Source: Actinomadura macra NBRC 14102
GTDB lineage: Bacteria; Actinomycetota; Actinomycetes; Streptosporangiales; Streptosporangiaceae
Direction: 5' to 3'
DNA length: 64,000 bases
Assembly: GCF_001552215.1 (NCBI RefSeq)
Contig: NZ_BCQT01000017.1
Location: 62,001 to 126,000, forward strand
Shown: piece after piece, positions 16,571 to 25,531 of the stretch
Layout: each line of letters starts with the position of its first letter
Numbering within the stretch: position 1 is the first letter of the stretch
Notes under the pieces: model-generated
What the model was told of the DNA's origin: nothing
Databases searched by the model: none
The model's input: only the letters and a program-made list of their open reading frames with translations
Translations under genes and position numbers: made by a program

Positions 16571-18520
16571 TCACCGCCCGATCCGGACGGTCACCGCGAC
16601 GGGATAGTGATCCGACGCCTCCGAGCGCGGCACGTCGTAGTCGGTGAACATCAGCCCGTCGGAGCCGAGGACCTGGTCGACCCGCCGACCGTCGGACGTC
16701 GTCGGAGGGGTTTCGGCGCCGAGTGCGGCGCTGCGCAGGTCGGTGTCCATCAGATCACCGAGTTCGGGGCTGCCCGGCTCGGCGTTGAAGTCCCCGCCGA
16801 TGACGGTGCGGGGGGCCCCGCCCCAGGCGCGCACGAGCGCGGCGACCTCGCGGGCCCGCTCCTCCGCCTGGTCGTCGCCGCCCTCCAGGTGCGTGGACCA
16901 CACGTCCATCGTGGTCTCCCCCACGGCGAGCCGCGCCCACACGTAGCCGCGGATCTGCGACCAGTCGCCCTTCGCCATCCGCCCCGTCCCGGACGAGCGG
17001 ACCGGCAGGGACGTCAGGATCGCGTTGCCGAACTGGCCGTCGGCGGCCGGGCCCCAGATCAGCTTCATGCCGAGGCGGCGCGACAGCCACACCCCGACGT
17101 CGGTGGTGCCCGACAGCAGCGACCCGCGGCTCGCCTCCTGCAGCAGGACGACCTGGGCGCGCTGCGCCTCGATGGTCCGGGCGACGCCCTCGGGGTCGAG
17201 CCGCCCGTCCTGGTTGACGGAGTCGCGGATGTTGTAGCTGAGGAGCCGCACCTGGCCCGGGACGGGCCCGGCCTTGGCGGTCCCGTCCGGCGCGGCCACG
17301 GTGAAGATCAGGGTGCCGGCCAGCAGGAGCAGCGCGGCGGCGCCGGCGGTGAGCGCGCGCAGCGGTGCCCGCGCCGGCAGCGGCCCGCCGCGCGCCGCCG
17401 CCGCGGCGGCGAGCGCGCCCAGCAGGATCCCGGCGAGACCAGGGAGCGCGTTGTTCGGGAACGGCAGCGGCGAGACGGCGCTGACCTGGTAGGGGACGAG
17501 GATCAGCGCGATGAGCAGGCCGCCGAGCGCGGCGCCGACGTCGATCCGCCAGACCGGGCCGCCGGCGCCGGCTCGGCGCAGCGGCGCCCGGCATGCCACC
17601 GCCAGCAGCCACGCCGACAGCACCTGCCCGACGATCACGATGGGCACGACCTCGATGCCGGAGACCGCGTACGTCCCCGCGACCGTCCCGGCGCCGACCC
17701 CGAGCAGGGTGCCGCCGAGGACGCACACGCCGCCCGGCACGGCCCGGACGGCGAGGCCGGAGGCGAGGAACGCCAGCGCGAGGCCCTGCCCCGCGACGAT
17801 CACGACGTGTGCGGCGGTCAGCGACCGCCAGCCGGAGGACGCCACGAACGCGGGGCTGGACAGCACCAGCACCTGCAGCGCGAGGAACGGCCCGATCGCC
17901 GCCGCGCCCAGGGCGTCCCGCCAGGAGATGCCGGGCGCGGTGACGGGGCCGGAGGCCAGCTCACGGTAGAGGGCGGCGGCGCCGAGGCCGACGAACAGCA
18001 GGCAGGGCAACCACGGGGCGATCCCCGACCGCCATACCGGGTCCCAGGTGGCGAAGCACATCCGGATGGCCGAGTCGGCGGACAGGCCCGCGACGGTGGC
18101 GGTGGCGAAGCCGACGCCCGACAGCCCACGCGCGCCCTCGAACAGTCCCGCGACCGCGATCATGCCGATGGCGGTGCCGACGAAGGCCAGCCAGGTCTGC
18201 GGCCCGATGGCCTGGGCGAGCAGCCGCACGGCGAACAGGCCGCCGACGCCGGCGAGCAGCAGCCCGCGGGGGCCGGCGGCGCGCCGGATCAGCGGCGCCG
18301 CGAACCCGGCGAGATAGACCGCCAGCACCGCCAGCGCGGCGACGCCCGTGCCGGTGCCGTCGGCGAAGTGGTCGAGCTGGGGAAGCGAGAAGCGCAGGGT
18401 CTGCGCCAGCACCGCGACCGTGATCGCGATCAGCGCGAGCCGGGCGGGGCCCTGCGGGACGATCGAGGGTCCGGCCGCCGCGGGGCCGCCGGTCTTGGTG
18501 CCTACGTCTGTGCTGGCCAA
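16571..18520 (-). CDS. Polytopic membrane protein with C-terminal endonuclease/exonuclease/phosphatase domain
   Basis: 649 residues. Residues 1 to about 410 contain ten or more hydrophobic helices. A C-terminal EEP (DNase I-like) domain of about 225 residues follows, with motifs RLLSYNIRDS, VVLLQEASR, VWSTHLEGG, VIGGDFNAEP, VDQVLGS and SDHYPVAV, including the catalytic Asn, Glu, His and Asp residues. The catalytic domain should face one side of the membrane and act on phosphodiester or phospholipid-like substrates. The start appears to be TTG 18520 with GGGAG about 11 bases upstream. No better ATG or GTG lies before the first helix. Confidence 0.85.
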   Translation of the reverse strand: MASTDVGTKTGGPAAAGPSIVPQGPARLALIAITVAVLAQTLRFSLPQLDHFADGTGTGVAALAVLAVYLAGFAAPLIRRAAGPRGLLLAGVGGLFAVRLLAQAIGPQTWLAFVGTAIGMIAVAGLFEGARGLSGVGFATATVAGLSADSAIRMCFATWDPVWRSGIAPWLPCLLFVGLGAAALYRELASGPVTAPGISWRDALGAAAIGPFLALQVLVLSSPAFVASSGWRSLTAAHVVIVAGQGLALAFLASGLAVRAVPGGVCVLGGTLLGVGAGTVAGTYAVSGIEVVPIVIVGQVLSAWLLAVACRAPLRRAGAGGPVWRIDVGAALGGLLIALILVPYQVSAVSPLPFPNNALPGLAGILLGALAAAAAARGGPLPARAPLRALTAGAAALLLLAGTLIFTVAAPDGTAKAGPVPGQVRLLSYNIRDSVNQDGRLDPEGVARTIEAQRAQVVLLQEASRGSLLSGTTDVGVWLSRRLGMKLIWGPAADGQFGNAILTSLPVRSSGTGRMAKGDWSQIRGYVWARLAVGETTMDVWSTHLEGGDDQAEERAREVAALVRAWGGAPRTVIGGDFNAEPGSPELGDLMDTDLRSAALGAETPPTTSDGRRVDQVLGSDGLMFTDYDVPRSEASDHYPVAVTVRIGR

Positions 18521-18655
18521 TTGAACGAGTGCTCCCGGGGACGAGCGGACCTACGGGGGACGGCGATTCCCGCCGGCTCCGGACCACCGCGGCCCACGCG
18601 GGCCGCGCCGCAGGGGGACTCTATTGCCCCGGCGGGTGGTTCCGCGCGCGAAACC

Positions 18656-18703
18656 GGCCACGGCCGGAGCGCGATCTCGGAAGATCGCCCTCCGGCCGTG
18701 GCC
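18656..18703 (-). terminator. rpsA terminator, long two-tier hairpin
   Basis: A perfect 14-bp stem (GGCCACGGCCGGAG paired with CTCCGGCCGTGGCC) encloses a second 7-bp stem (GCGATCT/AGATCGC) closed by a CGGA loop, 35 bp after the rpsA stop. No T-tract, as usual for actinomycete terminators. Confidence 0.85.
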
Positions 18704-18737
18704 AGGTGTCATCGGCGCGCCGGTGGACGGTGACGGG

Positions 18738-20228
18738 TCACTGTCCGCCGGAGAGCTTCTCCCGCAGGGCCGCGAGCGCCTCGTCGGTGGCCAGTGCGCC
18801 ACCGGTCGTCTCGCTCTCGCCGCCGCCGGAGTAGGAGGTCTCGCCGCCGCCTCCGCCGCCACCGCTCGCGGGGGCCGTGTCGGCCTCCGCCTCGGCCTTG
18901 CGGGCCTCTTCGATCTGCTTGCGGTGGGCATCGAAGCGCGTCCGGGCCTCGGCGTACTGCCGCTCCCAGGTCTCACGCTGCTCGTCGAAGCCCTCCAGCC
19001 ACTCGCCGGTGTCGGCGTCGAAGCCCTCGGGGTACTTGTAGTTGCCCTGGTCGTCGTACTCGGCGGGCATTCCGTACAGCGTCGGGTCGAAGTCCTCTTC
19101 CTCGATGCTGGCGGCGCCCTCGTTGGCCTGCTTGAGCGACAGGCTGATGCGGCGCCGGTCGAGGTCGATGTCGATGATCTTCACGAAGATCTCGTCGCCG
19201 ACCTGGACGACCTGCTCGGGGATCTCGACGTGGCGCTCGGCCAGCTCGGAGATGTGGACCAGGCCCTCGATGCCCTCCTCGACCCGGACGAACGCGCCGA
19301 ACGGCACCAGCTTGGTGACGCGGCCCGGCACGACCTGGCCGATCTGGTGGGTGCGGGCGAACTGCTGCCACGGGTCTTCCTGGGTCGCCTTGAGCGACAG
19401 GGAGACGCGCTCGCGCTCCATGTCGACGTCCAGGACCTCGACCGTGACCTCCTGGCCGACCTCGACCACCTCGGAGGGGTGGTCGATGTGCTTCCAGGAC
19501 AGCTCGGACACGTGCACGAGCCCGTCCACGCCGCCGAGGTCCACGAACGCACCGAAGTTGACGATCGAGGAGACGACGCCCTTGCGGACCTGACCCTTCT
19601 GCAGGGTGTTGAGGAAGGTCTGGCGGACCTCGCTCTGGGTCTGCTCCAGCCAGGCACGACGGGACAGCACCACGTTGTTGCGGTTCTTGTCCAGCTCGAT
19701 GATCTTGGCTTCGAGCTCGCGGCCGACGTAGGGCTGCAGGTCGCGGACACGGCGCATCTCCACCAGGGAGGCGGGCAGGAAGCCGCGCAGGCCGATGTCC
19801 AGGATGAGGCCGCCCTTGACGACCTCGATGACGGTACCGGTGACGATGCCGTCCTCGTCCTTGATCTTTTCGATCGTGCCCCAGGCGCGCTCGTACTGGG
19901 CGCGCTTCTTGGACAGGATCAGCCGGCCCTCCTTGTCCTCCTTCTGGAGGACGAGGGCTTCGACGTGATCCCCGACGGCGACGACCTCGTTCGGGTCGAC
20001 GTCGTGCTTGATGGACAGCTCGCGCGAGGGAATGACGCCCTCGGTCTTGTAGCCGATGTCGAGGAGGACCTCGTCACGATCGACCTTGACGACAGTGCCC
20101 TCGACAATGTCGCCGTCGTTGAAGTACTTGATGGTCTCATCGATCGCGGCGAGGAAGGCTTCCTCTGACCCGATATCGTTGACCGCTACCTGCGGGGTGG
20201 TCGAGGTGGCCTCGGTGCTGCTCGTCAT
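18738..20228 (-). CDS. rpsA: 30S ribosomal protein S1
   Basis: 496 residues with four S1 RNA-binding domains (about 33-105, 120-190, 208-276 and 293-362), for example GTVVKVDRDEVLLDIGYKTE and VRKGVVSSIVNFGAFVDLGG. Four rather than six domains is normal for actinobacteria. The C-terminal tail is acidic and Gly/Ser-rich (SGGGGGGGETSYSGGGE) and probably flexible. S1 helps recruit leadered mRNAs to the ribosome, worth noting where many genes seem leaderless. Start ATG 20228 gives MTSSTEATSTTPQVAVNDIG. The strong hairpin downstream ends the transcript. Confidence 0.98.
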   Translation of the reverse strand: MTSSTEATSTTPQVAVNDIGSEEAFLAAIDETIKYFNDGDIVEGTVVKVDRDEVLLDIGYKTEGVIPSRELSIKHDVDPNEVVAVGDHVEALVLQKEDKEGRLILSKKRAQYERAWGTIEKIKDEDGIVTGTVIEVVKGGLILDIGLRGFLPASLVEMRRVRDLQPYVGRELEAKIIELDKNRNNVVLSRRAWLEQTQSEVRQTFLNTLQKGQVRKGVVSSIVNFGAFVDLGGVDGLVHVSELSWKHIDHPSEVVEVGQEVTVEVLDVDMERERVSLSLKATQEDPWQQFARTHQIGQVVPGRVTKLVPFGAFVRVEEGIEGLVHISELAERHVEIPEQVVQVGDEIFVKIIDIDLDRRRISLSLKQANEGAASIEEEDFDPTLYGMPAEYDDQGNYKYPEGFDADTGEWLEGFDEQRETWERQYAEARTRFDAHRKQIEEARKAEAEADTAPASGGGGGGGETSYSGGGESETTGGALATDEALAALREKLSGGQ

Positions 20229-20467
20229 GTGTCGGCTGGCTCCGGTACGGACATGGTAGTCGTATGGGTTATGCGCGGAGGGCCGTTATCCGCCCTGCCG
20301 AGAACCGGAAGGGAGACGCGGACGGAGCCGCGTCGAAGAACCGAACCGATGTCGCCGACCTGACCGAGCGCGAGCCTGCTCCGTCCGAAGCGCGCGCAGG
20401 CCCACAGCGCAGCGATCAGGATATGGGACCAATCTCTCGTGGTCAATCCGGTTCCGGCGCGTCCCGG

Positions 20468-21595
20468 CTAGTACAAGCGTCCCCAGTCCCGATACTGCTT
20501 GGCCAGCCGGTCTTCTGAAGTCTTCGGAAACGTGATCGTGTTCGGATCACCGTCAGAGGTGTACCGCTCCGCGGGGTTCTTGTCCAGGTGCTCCAGCCAG
20601 GCGGTGGAACAGAACCGCGTGCAGTCGTTTTCCTTGATCTTTCCCTCGGACCGCACCCGGTTGATCGCCCACCGGTCGAAGGCACCGTCGAACGGAGACT
20701 CCGACGGCTTCCACCCGGCCAGGAAGATCCCCTGGAACCGGTACTTCCCCGCGTCCTCCTGCGCCCACGCCTTCTTGCGGGGCGCGGAGCCGAACGGGTA
20801 GGCGAGGGTCGTCGTGTGCGCACCGGTGATGCCGACGATCTGATCCTCCATGCCGCCGAGCTCCGCCCGGACCCCCTTCTCGGACATGCCGGACAGGTCA
20901 GGGTGCGTCATAGTGTGATTGCCCAGCTCGAACCCGTGCTGGATGAGCCAGCGAAGCCCCGCGGCGGCCTCGGCGCCGGTGAGCTGGAACAGGTCCTTGT
21001 TCAGGTAGAACGTCGCCACCGGACGGAAGCCGGGGTTCTCCCGCGCCACCTGCTGGATGATCGCGACGGCCGTGTCGGGCTTGGGGTTGCCCTGCGGGTC
21101 CAGACCGAACTGCCCGGGTGTGCTGTCGTCGAACGTCAGCACCACCGGATGCCTCCCGGCAGGCACGTCGAATCGCCCGCTGACGAACTCGGCGGCCGTG
21201 ACGGGGACGTACCCGCTCTTGGCGAGCCGCGTCAGCTCGTCGTACAGCTCCTTGCTCGACCGGTCCAGCGACAGCTCGGCCTTCTTCATGATCCGGTGGT
21301 ACATGAGCACCGGCACCTGGCCGAGCTCGTTGGCCTTGGCGGCCACCGCCGCGGGCACCGCCGCCGCGATCGGCCGGGTGACCGACTGCGCGGCGGCCTC
21401 GGACCTCGGCGGCGCCGAGGCGCCCGCCCGGCCGCCACCGGGCGCCCCGCGAGCGGGAGGCGTCGTCCGCGTGGCCGCACCGGCCCGGGTCGCGGTGGCG
21501 CCCTTGTCATGTCCCCGCCGGACCCCGGGCAAGGTCAGCCCGAGGATCACGGCACAGACGATCACGACTCCAGCGATCTTGTGTAGGAGAGGCAC
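20468..21595 (-). CDS. Membrane-anchored polysaccharide deacetylase (NodB-type)
   Basis: 375 residues from GTG 21595, chosen because GGAGG sits four bases upstream and it begins just before a single membrane helix (IAGVVIVCAVILGLTL). An Ala/Pro/Arg-rich linker leads to a NodB domain. That domain has VPVLMYHRIMKK, VVLTFDDSTPGQF (Asp156, Asp157; Ser replaces the usual Gly) and LGNHTMTHPDLSG (His227, His231), the Asp-His-His metal site. It should remove acetyl groups from a cell-surface polysaccharide or peptidoglycan outside the membrane. It is followed by the rpsA upstream region without an obvious terminator. Confidence 0.9.
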   Translation of the reverse strand: MPLLHKIAGVVIVCAVILGLTLPGVRRGHDKGATATRAGAATRTTPPARGAPGGGRAGASAPPRSEAAAQSVTRPIAAAVPAAVAAKANELGQVPVLMYHRIMKKAELSLDRSSKELYDELTRLAKSGYVPVTAAEFVSGRFDVPAGRHPVVLTFDDSTPGQFGLDPQGNPKPDTAVAIIQQVARENPGFRPVATFYLNKDLFQLTGAEAAAGLRWLIQHGFELGNHTMTHPDLSGMSEKGVRAELGGMEDQIVGITGAHTTTLAYPFGSAPRKKAWAQEDAGKYRFQGIFLAGWKPSESPFDGAFDRWAINRVRSEGKIKENDCTRFCSTAWLEHLDKNPAERYTSDGDPNTITFPKTSEDRLAKQYRDWGRLY

Positions 21596-22096
21596 GTTCC
21601 CTCCGCCGATCGACCCGAACCAGGACCAGGGGACAGCGTACGGCGCCCCGGACATCCACGGACACCTACTCGCTTACCCGTCCGATCCCCACGCACCACC
21701 CCCACGCCGCCCCGCATCCGCCAAAGTCCAAAAAGCCCCCGGTAAAACCCCCCTTCCTCCACAACCGAAAACGACCTAAGGCCCGCCCCAAAAGGGGACG
21801 GGCCAGACAAACAGCGAGGCAGGAAGACCGTCAAATAGACCGACCGCACAAGTCAGATGAACAAGACAATCCGCCAACCAGGGCAAGCGAAACACAGCCA
21901 AGAAGGCAACCCGAGGACTGAACAACCGTGGAACGTCAGTCGGAGGCGCACCTCAACCGTCACCCGAGCGCGCTACCTGACCCGGTGAGGCAAAGCCGAA
22001 GGCGAGTCTCACCGGGGAAGATCGCGAAGCGATGTCGCGCTCGCCCAAGCGCGGTCAAGGGCGAGCCGCCAGGCGAGCCCTTGGGCCGGGATTGAA
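21596..22096. other. 501-bp non-coding region with a hairpin cluster downstream of polA
   Basis: No gene is seen. On the polA (minus) side it holds, in order from polA: a CAAGGGC/GCCCTTG hairpin (22056-22083), ATCGC-GAA-GCGAT (22021-22033), a 9-bp CCCGGTGAG/CTCACCGGG stem (21981-22016), and the strongest hairpin at 21780-21804. The DNA between 21805 and 21960 is A-richer than its surroundings. Confidence 0.6.
21780..21804 (-). terminator. Likely terminator downstream of polA
   Basis: GGCCCG and CCCC pair with GGGG and CGGGCC around an AAAA loop, with one bulged A. It lies about 290 bp after the polA stop and upstream of the deacetylase gene. Confidence 0.55.
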
Positions 22097-24787
22097 TCAA
22101 TGAGCGGCGTCCTGCCAGGTGCGGCCGGTGCCCATGGAGACGCCCAGGGGGGCGCGCAGTTCGTAGGCGCCCGCCATCTCCTCGCCGACGAGGGTCTTCA
22201 GGGCATCGAGCTCGCCGGCGGCGACCTCGAAGACGAGTTCGTCGTGGACCTGGAGGAGCATGCGGGACTTCAGGGCGGCGGCGCGGAGGGCGCGGTCGAC
22301 GTTGAGGCTCGCGACCTTGATGATGTCGGCCGCCGAGCCCTGGATGGGCGCGTTGAGGGCCATCCGCTCGGCCATCTCGCGGCGCTGGCGGTTGTCGGAG
22401 TTCAGGTCGGGCAGGTAGCGGCGGCGGCCGAGGATCGTCTCGGTGTAGCCGTCCTGCCGGGCCTTGGCGACGATGTCGTGCAGGTAGTCGCGGACGCCGC
22501 CGAACTGCTGGAAGTACTCCTCCATCAGGCCGCGCGCCTCGTCGGGCGAGATCCGCAACTGCTGGGACAGGCCGTACGCCGACAGGCCGTAGGCGAGGCC
22601 GTAGTTCATCGCCTTGATGCGGGCGCGCAGCTCGGAGTCGATCTGCTCGGGCGGCAGCCCGAAGACCCGGGAGGCGGTGATGGTGTGGAAGTCGGCGCCG
22701 GAACCGAACGCCTCCAGGAGCGCCTCGTCCTCGGACAGGTGCGCCATGATGCGCAGCTCGATCTGCGAGTAGTCGGCGGTCAGCAGCGACTCGAAGGTCT
22801 CGCCGACGACGAACGCCTCGCGGATCTGCCGGCCCTCGGCCGTCCGGATCGGGATGTTCTGCAGGTTCGGGTCGGTGGAGGAGAGGCGGCCGGTCGCGGC
22901 GACCATCTGGTTGAACGTCGTATGGATGCGCCCGGCGTCGTCGGCCATCGGGATGAGGGAGTCGACGATGCTCTTGAGCTTGGCGACCTCGCGCCAGCGC
23001 AGGATGTGCTCCAGGACGGGGTGGCCGTCCTTCTCCAGCAGGTTTGTGAGCGCCTCGGAGTCGGTGGTGTAGCCGGTCTTGGTGCGCTTGGTCTTGGGCA
23101 GGTTCAGCTCGTCGAAGAGGACCTGCTGCACCTGCTTGGGGGAGCCGAGGTTGAACTCGTGGCCCACGGCGTCGTGCGCACGCTGCTCCTGCTCCTTCAC
23201 CTGGCCGCCAAGGGAGGCCGAGAGGCCGGCGAGATGGTCGGCGTCCACAGCGATGCCGGCGCGCTCCATGCCGGCCAGCACGCCGACGAGGGGCAGCTCG
23301 ACCTCGTGCAAGAGGCGGGTGGCGCCGCGCTTGTCGAGGTCTGCGTCCAGCACGTCGGCCAGCTCGGCGACGGCGCGGGCGCGCACGGCGAGGGCCTCGG
23401 CCGCCTCCTCCTCGCCGGAACCGTCGAGGGTGAGCTGGCCGGAGTCCTCGGTCTCGTTGCGCAGCTCGCGGTGCAGGTAGCGCAGGACGAGGTCGGACAG
23501 GTCGAACGTGCGCTGGCCGGGCAGGGCGAGATAGGCGGCGAGGGCGGTGTCGCTGGTGACGCCCTCCAGGGTCATGCCGCGCGCGGCGAAGGCAAGCATC
23601 GGCCCCTTGGCCTCGTGGATCGCCTTGGGGCGCGCCGCGTCGGCCAGGTAGGCGGCCAGGGCGCGCTCGTCGTCCTCGATGAGCTCGGCCGGGTCCAGGT
23701 GGACGGCGGGGCCCTTCTTGGACGCGAGCGCGAGGGCGGTCAGCTCGCCCGTGCCGCGGCCCCAGGTGCCGGTGACGGCGAGGCCGAGCCGGTCACCGGC
23801 GTTGGCCTCCAGCCACGAGCCGAGCGCGCCCGGCTCCAGCGCGTCCAGATCGACCTCGAATCCCTCATCGGCCTCGGGTTCCGCGGCGGAGATCGAGGAG
23901 TAGAGCCGCTCGCGCAGGACCCGGAACTGGAGCGAGTCGAACAGGGTGTGGATCTCTTCGCGGTCCCACTGGCCCATGGCGAGCTGCGGCGGGGTCAGGT
24001 CCAGGCCGACCTCGGTGTCGAGCTTGTTGATCTGCTGGTTGCGCAGGACGCCGGCCAGGTGCTCGCGCAGGTTGTCACCGGCCTTGCCCTTGATCTCGTC
24101 GACCCGGGCGACGAGGGTGTCGAGGTCGCCGTACTTGACGAGCCACTTCGCCGCGGTCTTCGGGCCGACGCCGGGTACGCCGGGCAGGTTGTCGCTGCTC
24201 TCCCCCACCAGCGCGGCCAGTTCGCGGTAGCGCTCGGGCGGCACGCCGTACTTGCCCTCGACTGCGGCGGGGTTCATCCGTGCCAGCTCGGACACGCCCC
24301 GCACCGGGTACAGGACCGTGACGTTGTCGTTGACGAGCTGGAACGCGTCCCGGTCGCCGGTGACGATCAGGGTGTCGAGGCCGGCCGCGGTGGCCTGGAC
24401 CGACAGCGTGGCGATGATGTCGTCGGCCTCGAAGCCCGCGACCGACAGTCGCGGGATGCGCAGCGCGTCCAGAACCTCGAAGATCAGGCTGACCTGGCTG
24501 CGGAACTCGTCGGGCGTCTTCTGGCGGCCCGCCTTGTACTCCACGTACTGCTCGTGCCGGAACGTCGGCTCGGAGCGGTCGAACGCCACCGCGATGTGGG
24601 TGGGCTGCTCGTCGCGCAGGACGTTGATGAGCATGGAGGTGAAGCCGTACACCGCGTTGGTGGGCTGCCCGTCAGTGGTGGAGAAGTTCTCCACGGGCAA
24701 CGCGAAGAACGCGCGGTAGGCCAGGGAGTGCCCGTCGAGCAGGAGGAGCCGGTCACGCTTGTCAGGGGTCGATGCTGTCTTCGCCAC
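22097..24787 (-). CDS. polA: DNA polymerase I
   Basis: 896 residues. The N-terminal 5'-nuclease domain (to about 300) has LLLDGHSLAYRAFFALP, FEADDIIATL and GESSDNLPGVPGVGPKTAAK. The middle 3'-5' exonuclease-like domain lacks the Asp-x-Glu pair (GLAVTGTWGRG there), so it should be non-proofreading, as in other actinobacteria. The polymerase domain has TADYSQIELRIMAHLSED, RIKAMNYGLAYGLSAYG and LLQVHDELVFEV. The start is GTG 24787 with a TAGAGT -10 box ending 6 bp upstream, implying a leaderless mRNA. It works in Okazaki fragment processing and repair synthesis. Confidence 0.98.
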   Translation of the reverse strand: MAKTASTPDKRDRLLLLDGHSLAYRAFFALPVENFSTTDGQPTNAVYGFTSMLINVLRDEQPTHIAVAFDRSEPTFRHEQYVEYKAGRQKTPDEFRSQVSLIFEVLDALRIPRLSVAGFEADDIIATLSVQATAAGLDTLIVTGDRDAFQLVNDNVTVLYPVRGVSELARMNPAAVEGKYGVPPERYRELAALVGESSDNLPGVPGVGPKTAAKWLVKYGDLDTLVARVDEIKGKAGDNLREHLAGVLRNQQINKLDTEVGLDLTPPQLAMGQWDREEIHTLFDSLQFRVLRERLYSSISAAEPEADEGFEVDLDALEPGALGSWLEANAGDRLGLAVTGTWGRGTGELTALALASKKGPAVHLDPAELIEDDERALAAYLADAARPKAIHEAKGPMLAFAARGMTLEGVTSDTALAAYLALPGQRTFDLSDLVLRYLHRELRNETEDSGQLTLDGSGEEEAAEALAVRARAVAELADVLDADLDKRGATRLLHEVELPLVGVLAGMERAGIAVDADHLAGLSASLGGQVKEQEQRAHDAVGHEFNLGSPKQVQQVLFDELNLPKTKRTKTGYTTDSEALTNLLEKDGHPVLEHILRWREVAKLKSIVDSLIPMADDAGRIHTTFNQMVAATGRLSSTDPNLQNIPIRTAEGRQIREAFVVGETFESLLTADYSQIELRIMAHLSEDEALLEAFGSGADFHTITASRVFGLPPEQIDSELRARIKAMNYGLAYGLSAYGLSQQLRISPDEARGLMEEYFQQFGGVRDYLHDIVAKARQDGYTETILGRRRYLPDLNSDNRQRREMAERMALNAPIQGSAADIIKVASLNVDRALRAAALKSRMLLQVHDELVFEVAAGELDALKTLVGEEMAGAYELRAPLGVSMGTGRTWQDAAH

Positions 24788-24793
24788 ACCAGG

Positions 24794-24803
24794 ACTCTAG
24801 TCT
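24794..24803. promoter_or_regulatory. Overlapping divergent -10 boxes of polA and thioesterase gene
   Basis: TAGAGT on the minus strand (24794-24799, 6 nt from the polA GTG) overlaps by two bases TAGTCT on the plus strand (24798-24803). The two promoters would compete for RNA polymerase. Confidence 0.45.
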
Positions 24804-24832
24804 GCGCGTGGGACAGTTTTGTGGAGGCGTAA

Positions 24833-25270
24833 GTGAGCGACACCGACGACCGGCTGGCGCAGGAACTGCGGGCGAAGATCTTCGCCGGCGTCGACGACGC
24901 GCACGGTGACCTGGCGAAGGCCATGGGCCTGGAGTACTTGGAGGGTACGCCGGAGCGCGTCGTGGGCCGTATGCCGGTCAGGGGGAACACGCAGCCGTAC
25001 GGGCTGCTGCACGGCGGCGCGTCCTGCGTCCTCGCGGAGTCGCTCGGCTCGGCGGGCGCGGCGATGCACGCCGGCCCCGGGCGGATCGCCGTCGGCATCG
25101 AGATCAACGCCACCCACCACCGGTCCGCGACCGAGGGCTACGTCACGGGCGTCGCGACGCGGCTGCACGGCGGCCGGACGCTCGCCACCTACGACATCGT
25201 CATCACCGACGAACAGGACCGGCGGGTCTGCACCGCGCGCCTCACCTGCATGCTCCGCGACCGTCCCTGA
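24833..25270 (+). CDS. Hotdog-fold (PaaI-type) thioesterase
   Basis: 145 residues with the hotdog signature YGLLHGGASCVLAESLGSAG followed by VGIEINATHHRSATEGYVTG. This group hydrolyses acyl-CoA thioesters, such as phenylacetyl- or hydroxybenzoyl-type substrates, or proofreads carrier-bound acids. The start GTG 24833 has GGAGG about seven bases upstream. The gene diverges from polA with only 45 bp between them, as in other actinomycetes. Confidence 0.92.
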   Translation: MSDTDDRLAQELRAKIFAGVDDAHGDLAKAMGLEYLEGTPERVVGRMPVRGNTQPYGLLHGGASCVLAESLGSAGAAMHAGPGRIAVGIEINATHHRSATEGYVTGVATRLHGGRTLATYDIVITDEQDRRVCTARLTCMLRDRP

Positions 25271-25284
25271 TCCGAGGCTTTTCT

Positions 25285-25314
25285 TTGCGATGGACCGCCC
25301 GGGGTCTGTAGCGT
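25285..25314 (+). promoter_or_regulatory. Promoter (TTGCGA-18-TAGCGT) ahead of a stem-loop
   Basis: A -35 TTGCGA (25285-25290), an 18-bp spacer and a -10 TAGCGT (25309-25314) predict transcription starting near 25321. It follows the thioesterase stop by 14 bp but does not precede a start codon closely, so it may drive an RNA. Confidence 0.45.
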
Positions 25315-25320
25315 GGATCG

Positions 25321-25395
25321 GAACGGCCCGGGATCACCGAGTAGACAACGTACGCGCCCGGGGAAGGTTCGTACGGCCCCAAAGGTGATCCCGGG
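25321..25395 (+). ncRNA. Candidate small RNA or structured leader, two-tier stem-loop
   Basis: A perfect 12-bp outer stem (CCCGGGATCACC at 25327-25338 with GGTGATCCCGGG at 25384-25395) encloses an inner CGTACG/CGTACG pair (25349-25354 and 25370-25375). It starts six bases after the predicted transcription start. The next gene has its own probable leaderless promoter at 25520, so this could be an independent small RNA. I match it to no known family. Confidence 0.35.
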
Positions 25396-25519
25396 TCAAC
25401 GCATGTCCAGGGACACGCGGGGCATGCCGTGCTCCCCGGCGACACCGGCAAGGGCCCGTCGGTGGTCGCGGTTGGATTGCGATCCTCCCTGGGGAGTTCA
25501 CCTGCGCGGAGATCGGCCG

Positions 25520-25525
25520 TACGTT
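25520..25525 (+). promoter_or_regulatory. -10 box of leaderless lipoprotein gene
   Basis: TACGTT with 6 nt to the ATG at 25532, and no Shine-Dalgarno. Confidence 0.45.
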
Positions 25526-25531
25526 CCGTTC

